From: Paragordius varius
Lineage: Eukaryota > Nematomorpha
Reading direction: 5' to 3'
Length of the DNA stretch: 64,000 nt
Assembly: GCA_964247055.1 (NCBI GenBank)
Contig: OZ176053.1
Location: forward strand, 6,572,001 to 6,636,000
The position numbers and the translations under genes are program-made. A model generated the notes under the pieces. That model did not search any database, was not told the DNA's origin, and saw only the letters and a list, made by a program, of their open reading frames with translations. Below, piece by piece: positions 1 through 12,148 of the stretch. Numbering within the stretch: the first letter of the stretch is position 1; each line of letters begins with the position of its first letter.

Positions 1-722
1 AATACAATACAATACCTTAACATTTCTGAGCACCCAAATCATTGTGGTACCACAAGTCTTTTATGTTGGGAGTCTATTCTGACACGACTAACAACAGCAC
101 ACCAAACATTAAAAGAAGGATAGCGATCGTCAAAGCAAATATGATAAAATACATTAAACTATGGTCATCCCACGATATTAAACTTAAAACCAAGATTAAA
201 CTAGTCAAATCTCTAATCTTCGCAAGCATACTGTACACCGCAGAGGACAATAAAGAAATGTGATGCAAGATATATCAATGCCTTCGAAATGTGGTGTTGG
301 AAAAAATTGCTATAGATAAATTGGAAAGAAATAATTAAAACACTGACATCCTTGATAAAATTAAAGCTGAAATATCCTTATATCGCTTATGCCTTAAAAT
401 GAAACTATCAAACTTCGGCATAACTAGAGCCAAAAACTTGGAGTATCAGCTTATATAGGGCAAAGTTCAAGGCTCAAGAAAACGTGGCAGATGTAAAATG
501 CTTTGGATCGAAAACTTAACTAAAGAAATTAAGCCAATGCAACCGTTGACATCCATCACACCTAACCGTACAATCTGGCGTAACTACTCTTACGAAATAG
601 CGAAAATTGACCCCGATCTTAGCTACATAACAACAACAACACTCATAAAAAATTTACAGCCCTATTTGCATACTAACAGGTGTAAAAATACATATCTCTG
701 TTTTCAACATAACCGAAAATAA
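1..722 (+). mobile_element. Decayed LINE 3' end (reverse transcriptase C-terminal region)
   Basis: Conceptual translation in shifting + frames gives the region downstream of the RT fingers/palm typical of many invertebrate LINEs: IKLKTKIKLVKSLIFASILY near 170-235, then a stretch reading AFEMWCW...LL around 279-310, and a GKVQGSRKRGRCK block followed by a Trp-containing segment around 460-510. Several stops and frame changes interrupt it, so it is a dead 5'-truncated copy entering from the left edge. The clade (RTE, Jockey, CR1 or other) cannot be told from this piece. A related fragment lies on the minus strand at about 27.44-28.6 kb. Confidence 0.75.
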
Positions 723-1312
723 GAAAAGGAGACAACAATTACGAATTTATAGAAATCAATATATGTACACTTTATCACAAAACTATAAAATACTATATGT
801 GACAAAAATTTCATAGCTTCAAACAGGCTGACAATCAAATGATCTATTATCATTATTTTTTAGCAAGTCGGAAGCAACAAAAACTTCTCAAATTGTTACA
901 ATCATTACATCTCGGGTTTGTATACAACTAAATTTATGCGAAAAATCGGCCCAAAGAATGGTAAAAAGTGAGTTATTGAAATTTGCGTTAATTCATCCAT
1001 TTTTCAGCCAAAAGCAACATTTTTTTATCCAAACGCAACAATTTTTTATGTAAACGGTACATATTTTCATTCAAAGGCAACATTTTTAGTTGTCTTTGCT
1101 TAAAATGTAGGGAATGGTATTAATTTTGAACCAGCATCTCTTCTAACTTTTATAAAAATAAAATCAAAGTATTTCCAAAAAATAGCTGTAATATATTTAT
1201 TATAATCATCTCCTCCTAATTAAGTTTTCAAGAAAACTACAAATTAACGTATATAAACTTTGTACGTATATCCTCCATAGTTACTGAAAAAAGTATCCAT
1301 TTTTTCCTAACA
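723..1312. other. A+T-rich DNA, nothing recognised
   Basis: No coding exon or repeat was recognised. It holds poly-A/T runs and short repeated motifs around an ACATTTTT core at 1015-1090. Confidence 0.4.
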
Positions 1313-1314
1313 TA

Positions 1315-1487
1315 CAGTGTGAGTAAGTATACATTGCTAGTTTTTAATTTATAGCCAAGAGAATAATTATTGGCTAATAAAAATAGTTAAAAGTAAAAAA
1401 TGTCTTAAACTCAATATTAATGCCCTTTTCCAAATATTCTATCTGACAATAAATGAAAACTAGCAATGTAAACTTATTCATACTCTG
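1315..1487. mobile_element. MITE, CAGTRTGAGTAAGT family, TA target site
   Basis: The left end CAGTGTGAGTAAGTATACAT is the imperfect inverted copy of the right end (…AAACTTATTCATACTCTG). The element is 173 bp and flanked by TA on both sides, which fits a Tc1/mariner-derived non-autonomous element. Related copies lie at 55533-55688 (complete) and about 13270-13391 and 3692-3790 (partial). Confidence 0.8.
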
Positions 1488-1489
1488 TA

Positions 1490-1808
1490 TATACCATTGA
1501 CAGTTTTAACAGTTCAAATTCACCTTGAACAATTCAAACTCACCCTCGAATAATTCAAATTCACCCTTGAATATTCACCCTGAAAATAAATTATGTGTTT
1601 TCGAACTGATATAATTCATTATAAATAAAAAAATACATCTTTATGGCATAGTTTATTATATTTTCAGTATTATCATAATTTAAAACAAAATTTAATTTTT
1701 TTAAAAATATATAAATATATATGTAATTTTTTATCTTAAAAAACATATAATTTATTTGAAGGTGAATTTGAATTGTTCGAAGGGAGATTTGAATTGTAAA
1801 TGGTATAT
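1490..1808. mobile_element. MITE with subterminal TTCACCC/AACAATTCAAA repeats
   Basis: Begins TATACCATTGACAG and ends AATTGTAAATGGTATATA, forming inverted ends. Just inside each end are iterated units of about 25 bp (AACAATTCAAA plus TTCACC) facing inward. It abuts the preceding MITE directly. A second, more decayed copy is at 29404-29690 in a GRIPAP1 intron. It resembles the CAAGTTGGTCC family at 39.8, 40.4 and 52.6 kb in end sequence and layout. Confidence 0.7.
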
Positions 1809-2838
1809 ATGGAAAAAAAATATTATCATTATTAGTAGTAATAACCTTATCATAACATATGAGGGAGGAAGAAAAAAAAGAAAGTTTATATAGATAATGG
1901 CAAATGTAAATGTAGTTACTTAGTATTCGTAAATATAAACAAAGTTCAAGTTGAAATGTAATAATGATGATTTAAGGTAGAATAGAATACTAAATATTAG
2001 TAAAATGCAAAAAAATAAAGGTAGAAAAAGTAAGGTAATACAACATTGCAATGTATAATCTTGGCCTATAAACCTAACAACTAGAGAGAGAGGTGAATGT
2101 GATAATTTTTATTTTATTTTATTAAACACATCATTGCGAGAGTGTATTTTTTTACGGTAAAATAAATAATTAAAAATTTAGCATGAAAAATGGTTACCCA
2201 TTAAAAATAATAAGTAAGAAGAGAGTTGTTGAAGACATTTTTATTATATAATTTGAGCATTTTGATGACAAGAGGGCTAAATGAATAAGAATTATATTCA
2301 TCACAATCATATGATTATTCCTTTAATTATAGATCAAATCATTAATTAAAACTAAAAATAGCAAATTTAGCTTTTTACGAGCGAAAAAAAAACAAATACC
2401 AAAGCCAAATTTATTATATTGGTAAATGATTCCTTCCATTAATTTTTTGGATGCCGGTCAAATATGAATATAATATTACATTTGACAGGTAGTGAGGTTT
2501 TCCTCCACACAATAGAAATATAATCATAATTTTTGGCAATAAAGCCTTCACAACACAATGAAAGAAAATGCTAAAAAATTCACGAAACTAAAATTAGAAA
2601 ATATATGATTCCATTCCGCATGCATATATATACATTTGTAAATTCAAACATAATATGTCTCAAATTTATTTTGACTAAAATTGCGGGCGAGAATATCCCA
2701 CAAAAAGCCTATAAATCATAGGCTTTTTTTTGCAAATATCAACTTAAAACTATGTAAAAAAACTGATAAAAACTATAAAAATAAAAAGTAAAATTTAGTT
2801 CCTTATTAAAAGATAGCCGATGTAGAGTAAAGAGAGCT
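1809..2838. other. A+T-rich DNA with one perfect short hairpin
   Basis: No exon recognised. At 2702-2728 a perfect 10-bp hairpin (AAAAAGCCTA / TAGGCTTTTT, 7-nt loop) stands out. Confidence 0.4.
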
Positions 2839-3014
2839 ATTATTGGCTATTTCGGTTTAATTGGTTAAAAGGCATATATTTAACATGTATGTTCCAGACT
2901 GTATTTTTTGCCTTGAATTTCAATTAAAAATGTGAATAAAAAATGTATCATAAATACCGACAGACTAGACATAAATCTCCTTTTAATCAATTAATAACCG
3001 AAATAGCCAATAAT
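2839..3014. mobile_element. MITE with ATTGGCTATTTCGGTT inverted ends
   Basis: The left arm TATTATTGGCTATTTCGGTT is matched in inverted orientation by AACCGAAATAGCCAATAATA at the right end, with a further shared inner part (TTGGTTAAAAGG / CCTTTTAATCAA). Length is about 176 bp. It has no coding capacity. The superfamily is unclear, though TA-rich flanks suit a mariner-like origin. Confidence 0.7.
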
Positions 3015-3121
3015 ATCTCACATTATTATTTCATGCATCTTATACTGATTATGGCAGATTCATAAATCAATATAATTAGCATTATAATTAAATACGGCAT
3101 TCATTGCCAATAGTATAAGTA

Positions 3122-3123
<2 letters not shown>

Positions 3124-3196
<73 letters not shown>
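3124..3196. repeat. (TA)n microsatellite
   Basis: About 36 uninterrupted TA units. Long (TA)n tracts recur at 41944-42007 and 61882-61931. Confidence 0.98.
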
Positions 3197-3204
<8 letters not shown>

Positions 3205-3918
3205 TCCATATTTTCTACAATCCCTATAATATAAACTATTACCATTTTTGAAATTAAAAACTTTATTGAAAAAAAAAGATTCCTTCCTATACATAAATTC
3301 TCTGAATACTTTTTTCTACATGGATGATTTTTATGCAATGTAAAAAAATCTGTGGAATATTTTGAATGAATTGCCTACTAGATAACTAACTAACTAACAC
3401 ATGTAAAGTGCAATGTCCGATTTAACCTTTATTGCATAAGTAAATAATGTTTATTACATAATAAATAAAAAAAGATACACAATGATGATGGAAAATAAAA
3501 AAATATTACATGCTCTAAAGCAAGCAAGCAACAACACATATATATTGTTATTGACAAAGTTGAATGTCAATATCTTTCTATATTTTATAAATCTCTAATA
3601 ATATAAATTATATTATACATAATAGTAAAATGTGAAAAAATTTCAGGAAATTTTAATTACTAACCAAAAGTATATTATAATATAATAATGGCACAGTATG
3701 AATAAATATAAAATGCTAGTTTTGCATTAAGTATATTGTCAGATAGCCTTTAGGTAAAGAGAGAAATATTGGTTTATAGTTGGTGATTTGAATAAAAAAA
3801 CTAAGAGAACTTTTACATAAATCGTAAATAATGTGGATTAGCGCAATTAATGTCCCCAAATAATCAATCTTTTTTTAATAATTTATTCTTTTGCGATAAA
3901 AAAAATAAAAAATCATAC

Positions 3919-6900
3919 CAAAAAGTGCTGACCAGGATTGGTTTATTACATCGAGACACACTGTACCAGATCTAAATTAATTATGCAAAAAAAACATGAA
4001 AAATTTATAAAATATTTCTAACCATGTCAAACTATATCAAAACTTTAAGCTGTATGAGGTATTTTAAGGTCAATTATTCGTAAAAAATACTAAATAAAAA
4101 GGACTATTTTAAATTTTGAGTCTTATATAAAAACTAAAAGTATCTTATAATCAATTAAAACTTAAGTATACGTCTTTTCATAAAAAGACAATGAAATGAT
4201 TAATAAAGGTAAAAAGTTAAGAGCGAATCCCACTCTTTTTTAATATAACCGCTGTAAAGACAACCAAAAAAAAGTAAAAAGCTATATTAAAGGTATTCTA
4301 TCTGTAACTTAATATCCTTTTTTAAGTTTAAGTAAGCACTTTAATTTTCGTAAAAGACTGTGTTACACGGCAAACTAAAAAACAAACGCTGAGTTTCATG
4401 TCTACGGATTAACCTAATTTCGAAACTGCAAAATAAATCCATATATAAAAAAACTATTTTATCTAAGTAATATATAAATTATAAATTGAAAACTACTATG
4501 TGATTTATTATCTATATCTGTATAAAAATTACATTTATTGAAATTGAATAGAATATAAATGAGTTAGTATTAAACGTCATTAATCATTTTGTTTTCAGGT
4601 AAAATTTGTATTGCATAAATATCCTCTATTAGAATTCAAAGAAAATTCCATAACTCCTATCGTTTAGATAATTCTTAAATGTTAACTTCTTCTCAATAAA
4701 CCGCAAAATGATTTCATAAAATTTTGACAGTTAACCCTAGATTAATTAAATTTCTAAAAAACTTTTAAAATTAAAACCAATGCCATATGATATTCAGGCA
4801 CAAATTCCGTGTTTTGATAAAAGAAAAAAATTTAATTCTAGGTTATAGTTTTTTGGGGGGAAAAATAATATCGAAATGGCAAAATTATGATCAATAAATA
4901 AATAAATATAATTTTGTATGATTTAATTATGTTATATAAAAAATAGTAAATAATATGTTTTATAAATAGCTTTAAAAGGTCATCTCAATTTAATACACTA
5001 AAATAGCAATATGATGTGATAAAACATACATAGTAAACGTTAAAAATTTGGTAAACACCCCCTGTAAAGGCCCTATAAAATACTAATCCTAAACCTTTAG
5101 AGAAAATAATTGGGTTTTTTCGCCATATTTGACTTTCAAGTATTTATCCATTTTCCATTAATATTACATATATCGATTTCCAATTCTCCAATTATTATGA
5201 ATTATTAAACTATTATTTTATATAACACCCTCTTTATCATTCATTTCTTATTATAGGAACAAATAACACTTATAATTAATTATTAAGGTTTTTTTATATG
5301 TGCTAAAAAATATTATGTGTAAATTATAATTCTACGGTTAAAAACAATTACAAAAGATAAAAAACCTATAAATGAAAACTTATAATTCGTTAAATGGCCA
5401 AATACTCTTTAATGACGTAAAAGCTAACCTTATAGAGATAAAAAACTGATGCGCAATTAAGAAAAAAAGGTAAAAAAACAATGATTTTTTAAGAAAAAAA
5501 GAGCCATGAAATGCAAAACAACAAACTATTATTTAAGACCGTTTATTTAACAAAAATATAACTATATTCAATTATAATTATGAAAATATAACATAGAGAT
5601 ATTAAAAATGTCACTTACGCTTCATCGATGTTCGGGTGATAAATCTTGTTGAGAAAACCTAGACCACAAAAAAATATTTAATTGTTGGAATTTGCATCGC
5701 AAAAAATGGTAGTTTAAAGTTTCGATTATAGGGATGATTTAGAATTTTGGAAATATTGTTAAATCTGTCAATTAAAAATCGACATGAAATATTTCTCACC
5801 AATGGAAGGTGATTTAAAGGGATACTTTTCGGGAAGATCAACACGTACTCTCCAAATTCCGCCTTCGTATGGTGCTAAACAAGATAAAAAAAATAATTGT
5901 AAATTATTGGGAAAACATCGCATATGCCTAAAACATAAAAAATCAAAATTTCCGCTTTTTCATAAGATATTTCATTGAAAACCCATCAGAAACAAACAAA
6001 TTTAACTTATACACCAATACTAATGCCAAAATGATAAAAAAAGGTTAGGAAATCTTGTAGCGTCCGTCCGTAAAACATTTTTATTTATTCAAAAACCAAT
6101 ATTTTTCTTTCGATCCAACAATACAAAATTTAAATAGAAAGCCCGGATTTCAATATAAAACAAAAAAAGGGTTTGCCTTATATACCTTATGCGTATGGTT
6201 AAATTTATATATGATATAAATAAGCAAGCGTTAAACTTTCACTATACATAAGGAAGGAAAAAAATATGTAATTCTTGGTCAAATCGATTAAATATTGTAT
6301 ATAAAATTATAACTATATATATTATATACATAATATGTATAAAAAATAAAATATGTAATTAGAGATAAGGGTTAATGACTAACATATATATATATTTCCT
6401 ATCTATATGTTCGCTTTCGCTATAATACGATAAACACATACGATATATTAAACTGTAACTAGCAAATATAAATACTACTCCACCCCTTTGTTTTATTTTG
6501 TATATTAAATAATTTAAATTAACTAAATTAATTAAGTTAAAAGATTTTATTTTTTGCACAAAGGGCAAATTAAAACTATTGATAGGACCTATTTAAACCA
6601 AAAATAACCGATTTATTATTAAAATTGTTTTTGTGTAATTATCCATTTAGCCCGTTACTATACCTTGTCCGAGTGATAGTTGTTTAAATTAAATGTTAAA
6701 ATTTCAAGGCATTATAGTAAAAACCTATCAAACCGTAAAAAACATTTTTTTGTTTTAGGGCATATTTAATAATTTAAACCAAGTAAAATTACATCAATAG
6801 AGGTGATATTCGCCTGGGGAAATTACAATGGTAAATTAATCGATAGCTTTACGGGCAGTAAATGATTGAACAATATAATAAAATAAGACCAGTTTAGCTT

Positions 6901-8073
6901 TATAATACTTTTTTGAAAAAAATATTAGATTAATCTAAACCTTATCAGTGCTATTATGGGCTCACCCTTGTAAAAACCCTTATAAAATGTTTGAAAATCC
7001 CTCCATTATAAACATGTCAATGTGTTAAACAGTCCAATTTGAAACAAATGAAATTATCGATCGGGTAGTTGTATTCTAGCGACTGAGAAAAAAGAATAGA
7101 TTTTTTATTCGCATCTTATGAAACACAATTTTGTTGCATTTAAAGTGGAACAATGTGTTAAGATAATAAATTTTCCGTGAATTAAAAAACCAATTAAAGC
7201 AACAATGTTGAATTTTTAGAGATACCATTAATATAGTATTATCGTTAGTTATTATTATAAAAAAATATGAAAAAACTGGGTCTTAAAGTGCCAATTTCAT
7301 CATATTGTTTTTTGTCTACATTTAATATACGCTTGCATATTGATAAATTAATTTTTTGTCATATAGTGTGGTGCGATCATCATTGTATTACTTAAATAAA
7401 AACTGTACCGTGCCATAAAAAACAACGAAAAAATAGGGAACCAAATAAATATTTTCAGAAAAATAAATTATTATGTTATTTAAATTTTAATATTGCAAAT
7501 TTGGGAACATCTAGTCTACAATGAAAAATATAATTTGTGTAAAGCTAGGAGCTTTCATATATTGGTAAACACAATATTAGCATCTATTTTTAGCCAATGA
7601 GTCATGCATTTAAATTTGTCAAGAATTTTGAATTTAACTATTATGCAAAGATTAGATATTCATAAATTGTATTTATGCGAAATAATAAATGCCATTGTCA
7701 AAATTTAATAATCCTAAAAACTAATAAATTTGTCGAGTGTAACAAAAAAAGTATAAAGTTGGCATGCATGCATTTTTATAAAAACCTTCAAGTAAAAAAG
7801 AATAATTTTAGATAATTGCTGAATAATATTTTAAGGTAAGCCAAATGACCATTTTCAAATGATGTAATCAATTTAACCAATAACATTTAAATAAATATTA
7901 AGAACAGATCTATTTACTTTCTGTCGGCCCAAAAAACTTGACTACAAATTCATTGATTCCACCTAAGAGTGTTACTTCATGTTTGCTTTCAATTCTACAG
8001 TAAAATATAAATATTTTTACAATCGTATCACATCGGTATCCATACGACGCTTTCCAGCACTGGGGGAAGACAT
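3919..8073 (-). CDS. UBE2H: Ubiquitin-conjugating enzyme E2 H (partial)
   Basis: Five exons on the minus strand: 8021-8073, 7918-7994, 5800-5874, 5619-5658 and 3919-3971. The predicted start [14 protein letters not shown] is nearly identical to human UBE2H, followed by [20 protein letters not shown], an E2 core with [13 protein letters not shown] and [10 protein letters not shown], the HPN motif ([10 protein letters not shown]) and the catalytic-cysteine segment [17 protein letters not shown]. The active-site Cys falls at residue 87, as in human. Splice phases agree at every junction. The first intron is only 26 nt (7995-8020); the others are 2043, 141 and 1647 nt. Sequence for the C-terminal half (after Phe-98/99) was not found left of 3919; it may lie beyond the window edge. 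The known role of the family is ubiquitin transfer, including as E2 of the CTLH/GID ligase. Identification is very firm; the 3' end is missing. Confidence 0.93.
3972..5618 (-). other. UBE2H intron 4, no other feature seen
   Basis: 1647 nt of A+T-rich intron between the HPN exon and the catalytic-Cys exon. No repeat with clear ends was recognised. Confidence 0.5.
5875..7917 (-). other. UBE2H intron 2, no other feature seen
   Basis: 2043 nt of A+T-rich intron. No coding exon or bounded transposon recognised. Confidence 0.5.
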
Positions 8074-8802
8074 TGTAAAAACTGATGTCATTAACGCTTA
8101 AATAGTTATCCCAAGATTTGTAATTGAGCAGTTAATAAAGATTTATTAAACAATATTTATAATCAATGGATTGTTTACAGAAAAAATTTTTTCATAGGCT
8201 GCTCTATAATAACAAGTTTTGAATAGATGCCAATCAGTTTTCAGCTGAAGGTTTTTTATGCTTTGATGTTGTTACCAAAACAGTCTGTTTATGTTTATCA
8301 CTTTTATCAAAAAATTTAAAAAAAATATGAAACTATATTACTTTTGAAAAAGTATTATTTCTTAGCATTTTATATCAGTACATATAAAATTTGGATATCT
8401 TTTTTAAACAAATTTATCACTAAAAATTAATTTTAAGATTTGGACTTCGGAATTTTCACATTTAACGCCAAAATGAGCTACAGTTTTAAAAACACGTTAA
8501 AGCTTTGAGATAAGAATTTTATATATGCTTTATTATAGTTCCAAAAAATATCCACTTGATAAATATATATATGAACTCTAATGTGAAGCTGTTTATACTT
8601 TTGCTGCTCTATAAATCATAGCAAAATTTTTCCATATAATTTTGGTGTAACCCAACGCTTCATTCCATTATTAACAATATATATATATATATATATGTAG
8701 ATTACAAAAATATATCATATTTTATAAAATTTGAGAATTTAGATGTAATCTTTGAAAAAATGAAGCTTTTAGCCCGCTCTCGGAGTTGGAAAGTCCTCTT
8801 AA

Positions 8803-9366
8803 CACTTGGATACAACAGATTCATTTTGGTCCTTCTATTCAAATTGGAGTAATTGGATACCCCAGGCATATTTAAAATTAAATAATTCAAAAAATTTGGA
8901 GTGATTTGAAACCATGGCTGCACTTATATAGCATTATTAAACCGGAATATATGGAAAACTTTATTCAAAAATAATAATCGATATGACTCATTTTAAGGTA
9001 AAACACAATGGTAAAAATTTAGTCAACATGACATGTGTGCATTGATTAAATTGAAAATAATTACAAAATACACCACTTTTTTGATTTCTATCAATGTTAG
9101 ATGTGATTTATACAAAAATTAACTTTTTTACCTTTAATAGATGAAGACGATATTTTATGAAAATTTTGCAAATTAAAAATGGCGAAGTAGTTTGACATGG
9201 AACTTTTTTTCCAAAACAAAATATCATTCAGATATTTTTGCTTATTTATATATTTTTTTAAAATAAAAGCAAAAATTAAATTGAGCCGTTTCCTTCATTA
9301 GTATTTTAAAAATTTAAACTTTAATTAAGTCTGCGGTATTTGGATAACCCAAATTGAATCGAAGTG
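8803..9366. mobile_element. TTAA-flanked non-autonomous DNA transposon (copy A)
   Basis: Begins CACTTGGATAC right after TTAA (8799-8802) and ends ...GAAGTG right before TTAA (9367-9370). Inverted ends share CACTT and an inner GG(G)TAT..GGATACCCC motif. TTAA target sites are characteristic of piggyBac-type elements. There is no transposase ORF. A related internal segment sits at about 45440-45817. Confidence 0.75.
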
Positions 9367-9370
9367 TTAA

Positions 9371-10042
9371 CACTTTATGATCTTGCTTTTGATTCGCGAA
9401 ATTTTGGGGTTGTTTAATTACCCCAGAGCTTGTTGTAGTAAATATATTACTGGTTTGGAATTTTATTAATAAATAAATTGTTATATACTTTTGTAATAAA
9501 TACTTTTAAAAAACTTTGGTTGATATCAAAATTTATCATATTAAAATTTTATTGCGTAACCTCGGCATTTTGATTATGAGAATTAGTCCATTTTAGAAGA
9601 GCGAAAAAGCCGAATTAAAAATATGCCTTCTTTGGTCTTTAAGCGCATTATAGAAATTTTTTTTAAATAAATAAAATCCTCATCTCCAACTTTTTTTGCC
9701 CTCATTTTTTTATATCTTAAATCGCTAAAGCAACAGGCAATATTATATTATAAATAGAAAATATAAATATATTACTTTAAAATTTAGGCTACATTTACCA
9801 GTGAACTTTATATATTTTAATTTTAATATCAGCTGTTCGCTTCAATCGTGTAAGCTCTCTCAATTTAGACTCTAAAAATCACAAAATTAAAGATGTAAGT
9901 TTTTTTATCTAATACATGGGAACAACGTTTTAAAATTAATTTTAACTAAAATAATTTTCTAAACTGCATATTATTTACATTTAGCTTTGGGATATTAAAT
10001 ACCCCAATATGCAAACTATGAAAAAGAAAAGGTAGTCAAGTG
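9371..10042. mobile_element. TTAA-flanked non-autonomous DNA transposon (copy B)
   Basis: Starts CACTTTATGATC after the TTAA shared with copy A and ends GGTAGTCAAGTG before TTAA (10043-10046). Inner ends carry TTTTGGGGT..TTACCCC and its inverted counterpart. The interior shares CAAAACACGATT with the copies at 22.07-22.59 and 54.68-55.21 kb. Non-coding. Confidence 0.75.
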
Positions 10043-10504
10043 TTAATAATTAAACATTGTTCTCCTGTATTTAAAAAAATTATATTTTTACAGCTTTCTG
10101 GAATATCGAAATGGGGCAGCTTCAAAACACGATTAGTTCAAACAGCTAATTTTAAAATTATTAAATAACAATTAACTGAAATATAACCTAAAGCTCTATA
10201 AAATAAATTAATTATATAATTTAGTTTGAAAAAAATAGAAACCAGATGACGATTTCAAAAAGGCAATATTTTTTATTATCTATATCTAGTTTTAATCCTT
10301 TATTCATACAGTCGGGGTTCCATTACACTAAATTACAAATTTTGACTTTTTTTCGAGTTCCATTTTTGTAAATTTAAAATTTATTTTATTTAAGATGAAA
10401 ATAAGGGACAATAAAATGATCCACATATGTGGAATATTTCGAAACATTATTTAAAATGATTTAATAGGAATTTTAAAACGGTGCATTCATACTAATATAT
10501 TGTT

Positions 10505-11940
10505 TACTTGGGGGAAAAATATATTTAAAAAATTGTTTTGTGGATTTTTTTTTTAAAAAAAATGGCATTTTACGGGGAGTGCGGGTAAAAAGAGGGCCTA
10601 AATCAAAAAAGTGAGTCGACTATGTTCGCCGCGGTCAAAAATAAGTAAACAAAAATTATATTTGAAATTGAATGGTCCAACACGTTCTCCGGAAAATTGT
10701 CTCAACCTGTTTATTACACGGGGAAGGCCCGAACTGGGGACCTATTTCCAAAAAAGGGCGAAGCTATTGTCTGGGCATTCATTAATGATTATATTTTTTC
10801 GAGGTTTGGATTTGAATGGATCTACCGGTTTTCCGGTATCAGATCACAAAGCCAGCATTTTCCATTTTTATAAATATATAGATTACCATAAATAATGTTT
10901 TATTATCCATATATTTTTTAACATCCTATACATATGATAGATACTCCTTACTCAGCAGCTATCATCAAAGAAACGCTTGACTAAAATATTTGCCTTTTAA
11001 CAGGGAATACGTGGAATCCATATTGAATTTTTACAGTCTCATACCTTAGGCAAAAAAATACAATCAAAAAATTATTTTTGTGGACTTTGTTTTTTTTGAA
11101 AAAAATGGCATTTACGGGGGTAGCGGGTAAAAAGAGGGCCTAAATCAAAAAAGTGAGTCGACTATGTTCGGCGCGATCAAAAATAAGTAAACAAAAATCA
11201 TATTTGAAATTGAATGGCCCAACACGTTCTCCGGAAAATTGTCTCAACCTGTTTTTTACACGGGGAAGGCCCGAACTGGGGACCTAATTCCAAAAAAGGG
11301 CGAAGCTATTGTCGGGACATTTATTAATGACTATATTTTTTCGATATTTAAATTTGATTGGGTTCACCGGTTTTTCGGAAACAGATCACAAAGTTACATG
11401 AGGAATCAGTTTTTAGCGGGTAGCTCCTTACCCAGTAGCTATCATCAAAGAAACGCTTGTACCTTTTAACAGGGAATATGTAGAATCCTTAATGAATTTT
11501 TACGGTCTCATACCTAGGGCGAAAAATAGATTTAAAAAATTATTTTTGTGGACTTTGTTTTTTAAAAAAATGGCATTTTACGGGGGGAGCGGGTAACAAG
11601 AGGGCCTAAATCAAAAAAGCGAGACGACTATGTTCGGCGCAATCGAAAATAAGTAAACAAAAATCATATTTGAAATTAAATGGTCCAACACGTTCTCCAG
11701 AAAATTGTCTCAAAGACACTATTTTTGTGTACTTCTGTTTTCAAAAAAAACCCGTTTTACATACGGGGTGGGCCCGAACTGGGGGCCTATTTAAAAAAAA
11801 GGGCGAAGCTATTGTCGGGGCATTCATTAATGATTATATTTGTCGATGTTTGGATTTGAATAGGTCTACCGGTTTTCCGGTACCAGATCACAAAGCCAGC
11901 ATTTTCCATTTTTATAAATATATAGATTTTTATGAAAGAT
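10505..11940. repeat. Tandem array, three diverged copies of a ~450-540 bp unit
   Basis: Units start near 10505, 11043 and 11516. Each carries the order GGGCGAAAAATA..., a T-rich block, ATGGCATTTTACGGGG, GAGGGCCTAAATCAAAAAAG, GACTATGTTCG, AACACGTTCTCC, GGGCGAAGCTATTGTC, GATCACAAAG and, in the first two, ATCATCAAAGAAACGCTTG plus TTTTAACAGGGAATA. The third copy lacks the tail and has an insertion of about 37 bp after GTCTCAAAGAC. The unit is clearly more G+C-rich than its surroundings. Open frames of 76-94 codons cross it but are not conserved between copies and match no family I know. Fragments recur at 15665-15960 and 24945-25040. Confidence 0.85.
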
Positions 11941-12148
11941 AAAGATTCTCTTCATAAGTCTTTGACAAAATTATAGCCCTAAAGAAAATAATTTTTATTG
12001 ATGAGATAATAATTTTTATAAAAACAAAAATTAAAAATGGCTGTTTTGAATGTAAAAGCAATAAAGTGTAATCTAAAAAAACTTTTCTGTTATCTTTATT
12101 AAACATTCATTGCCATCTACACGAAATTTGAGCTATTTACAATATTTA

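Noticed and set aside
3060-3338. Minus-strand open frames rich in Ile-Tyr
   Set aside because: They are the (TA)n microsatellite read as codons.
10611-11942. Three + strand open frames of 76-94 codons
   Set aside because: They fall in the tandem repeat, use different frames in different copies and show no known motif, so they are treated as repeat sequence.
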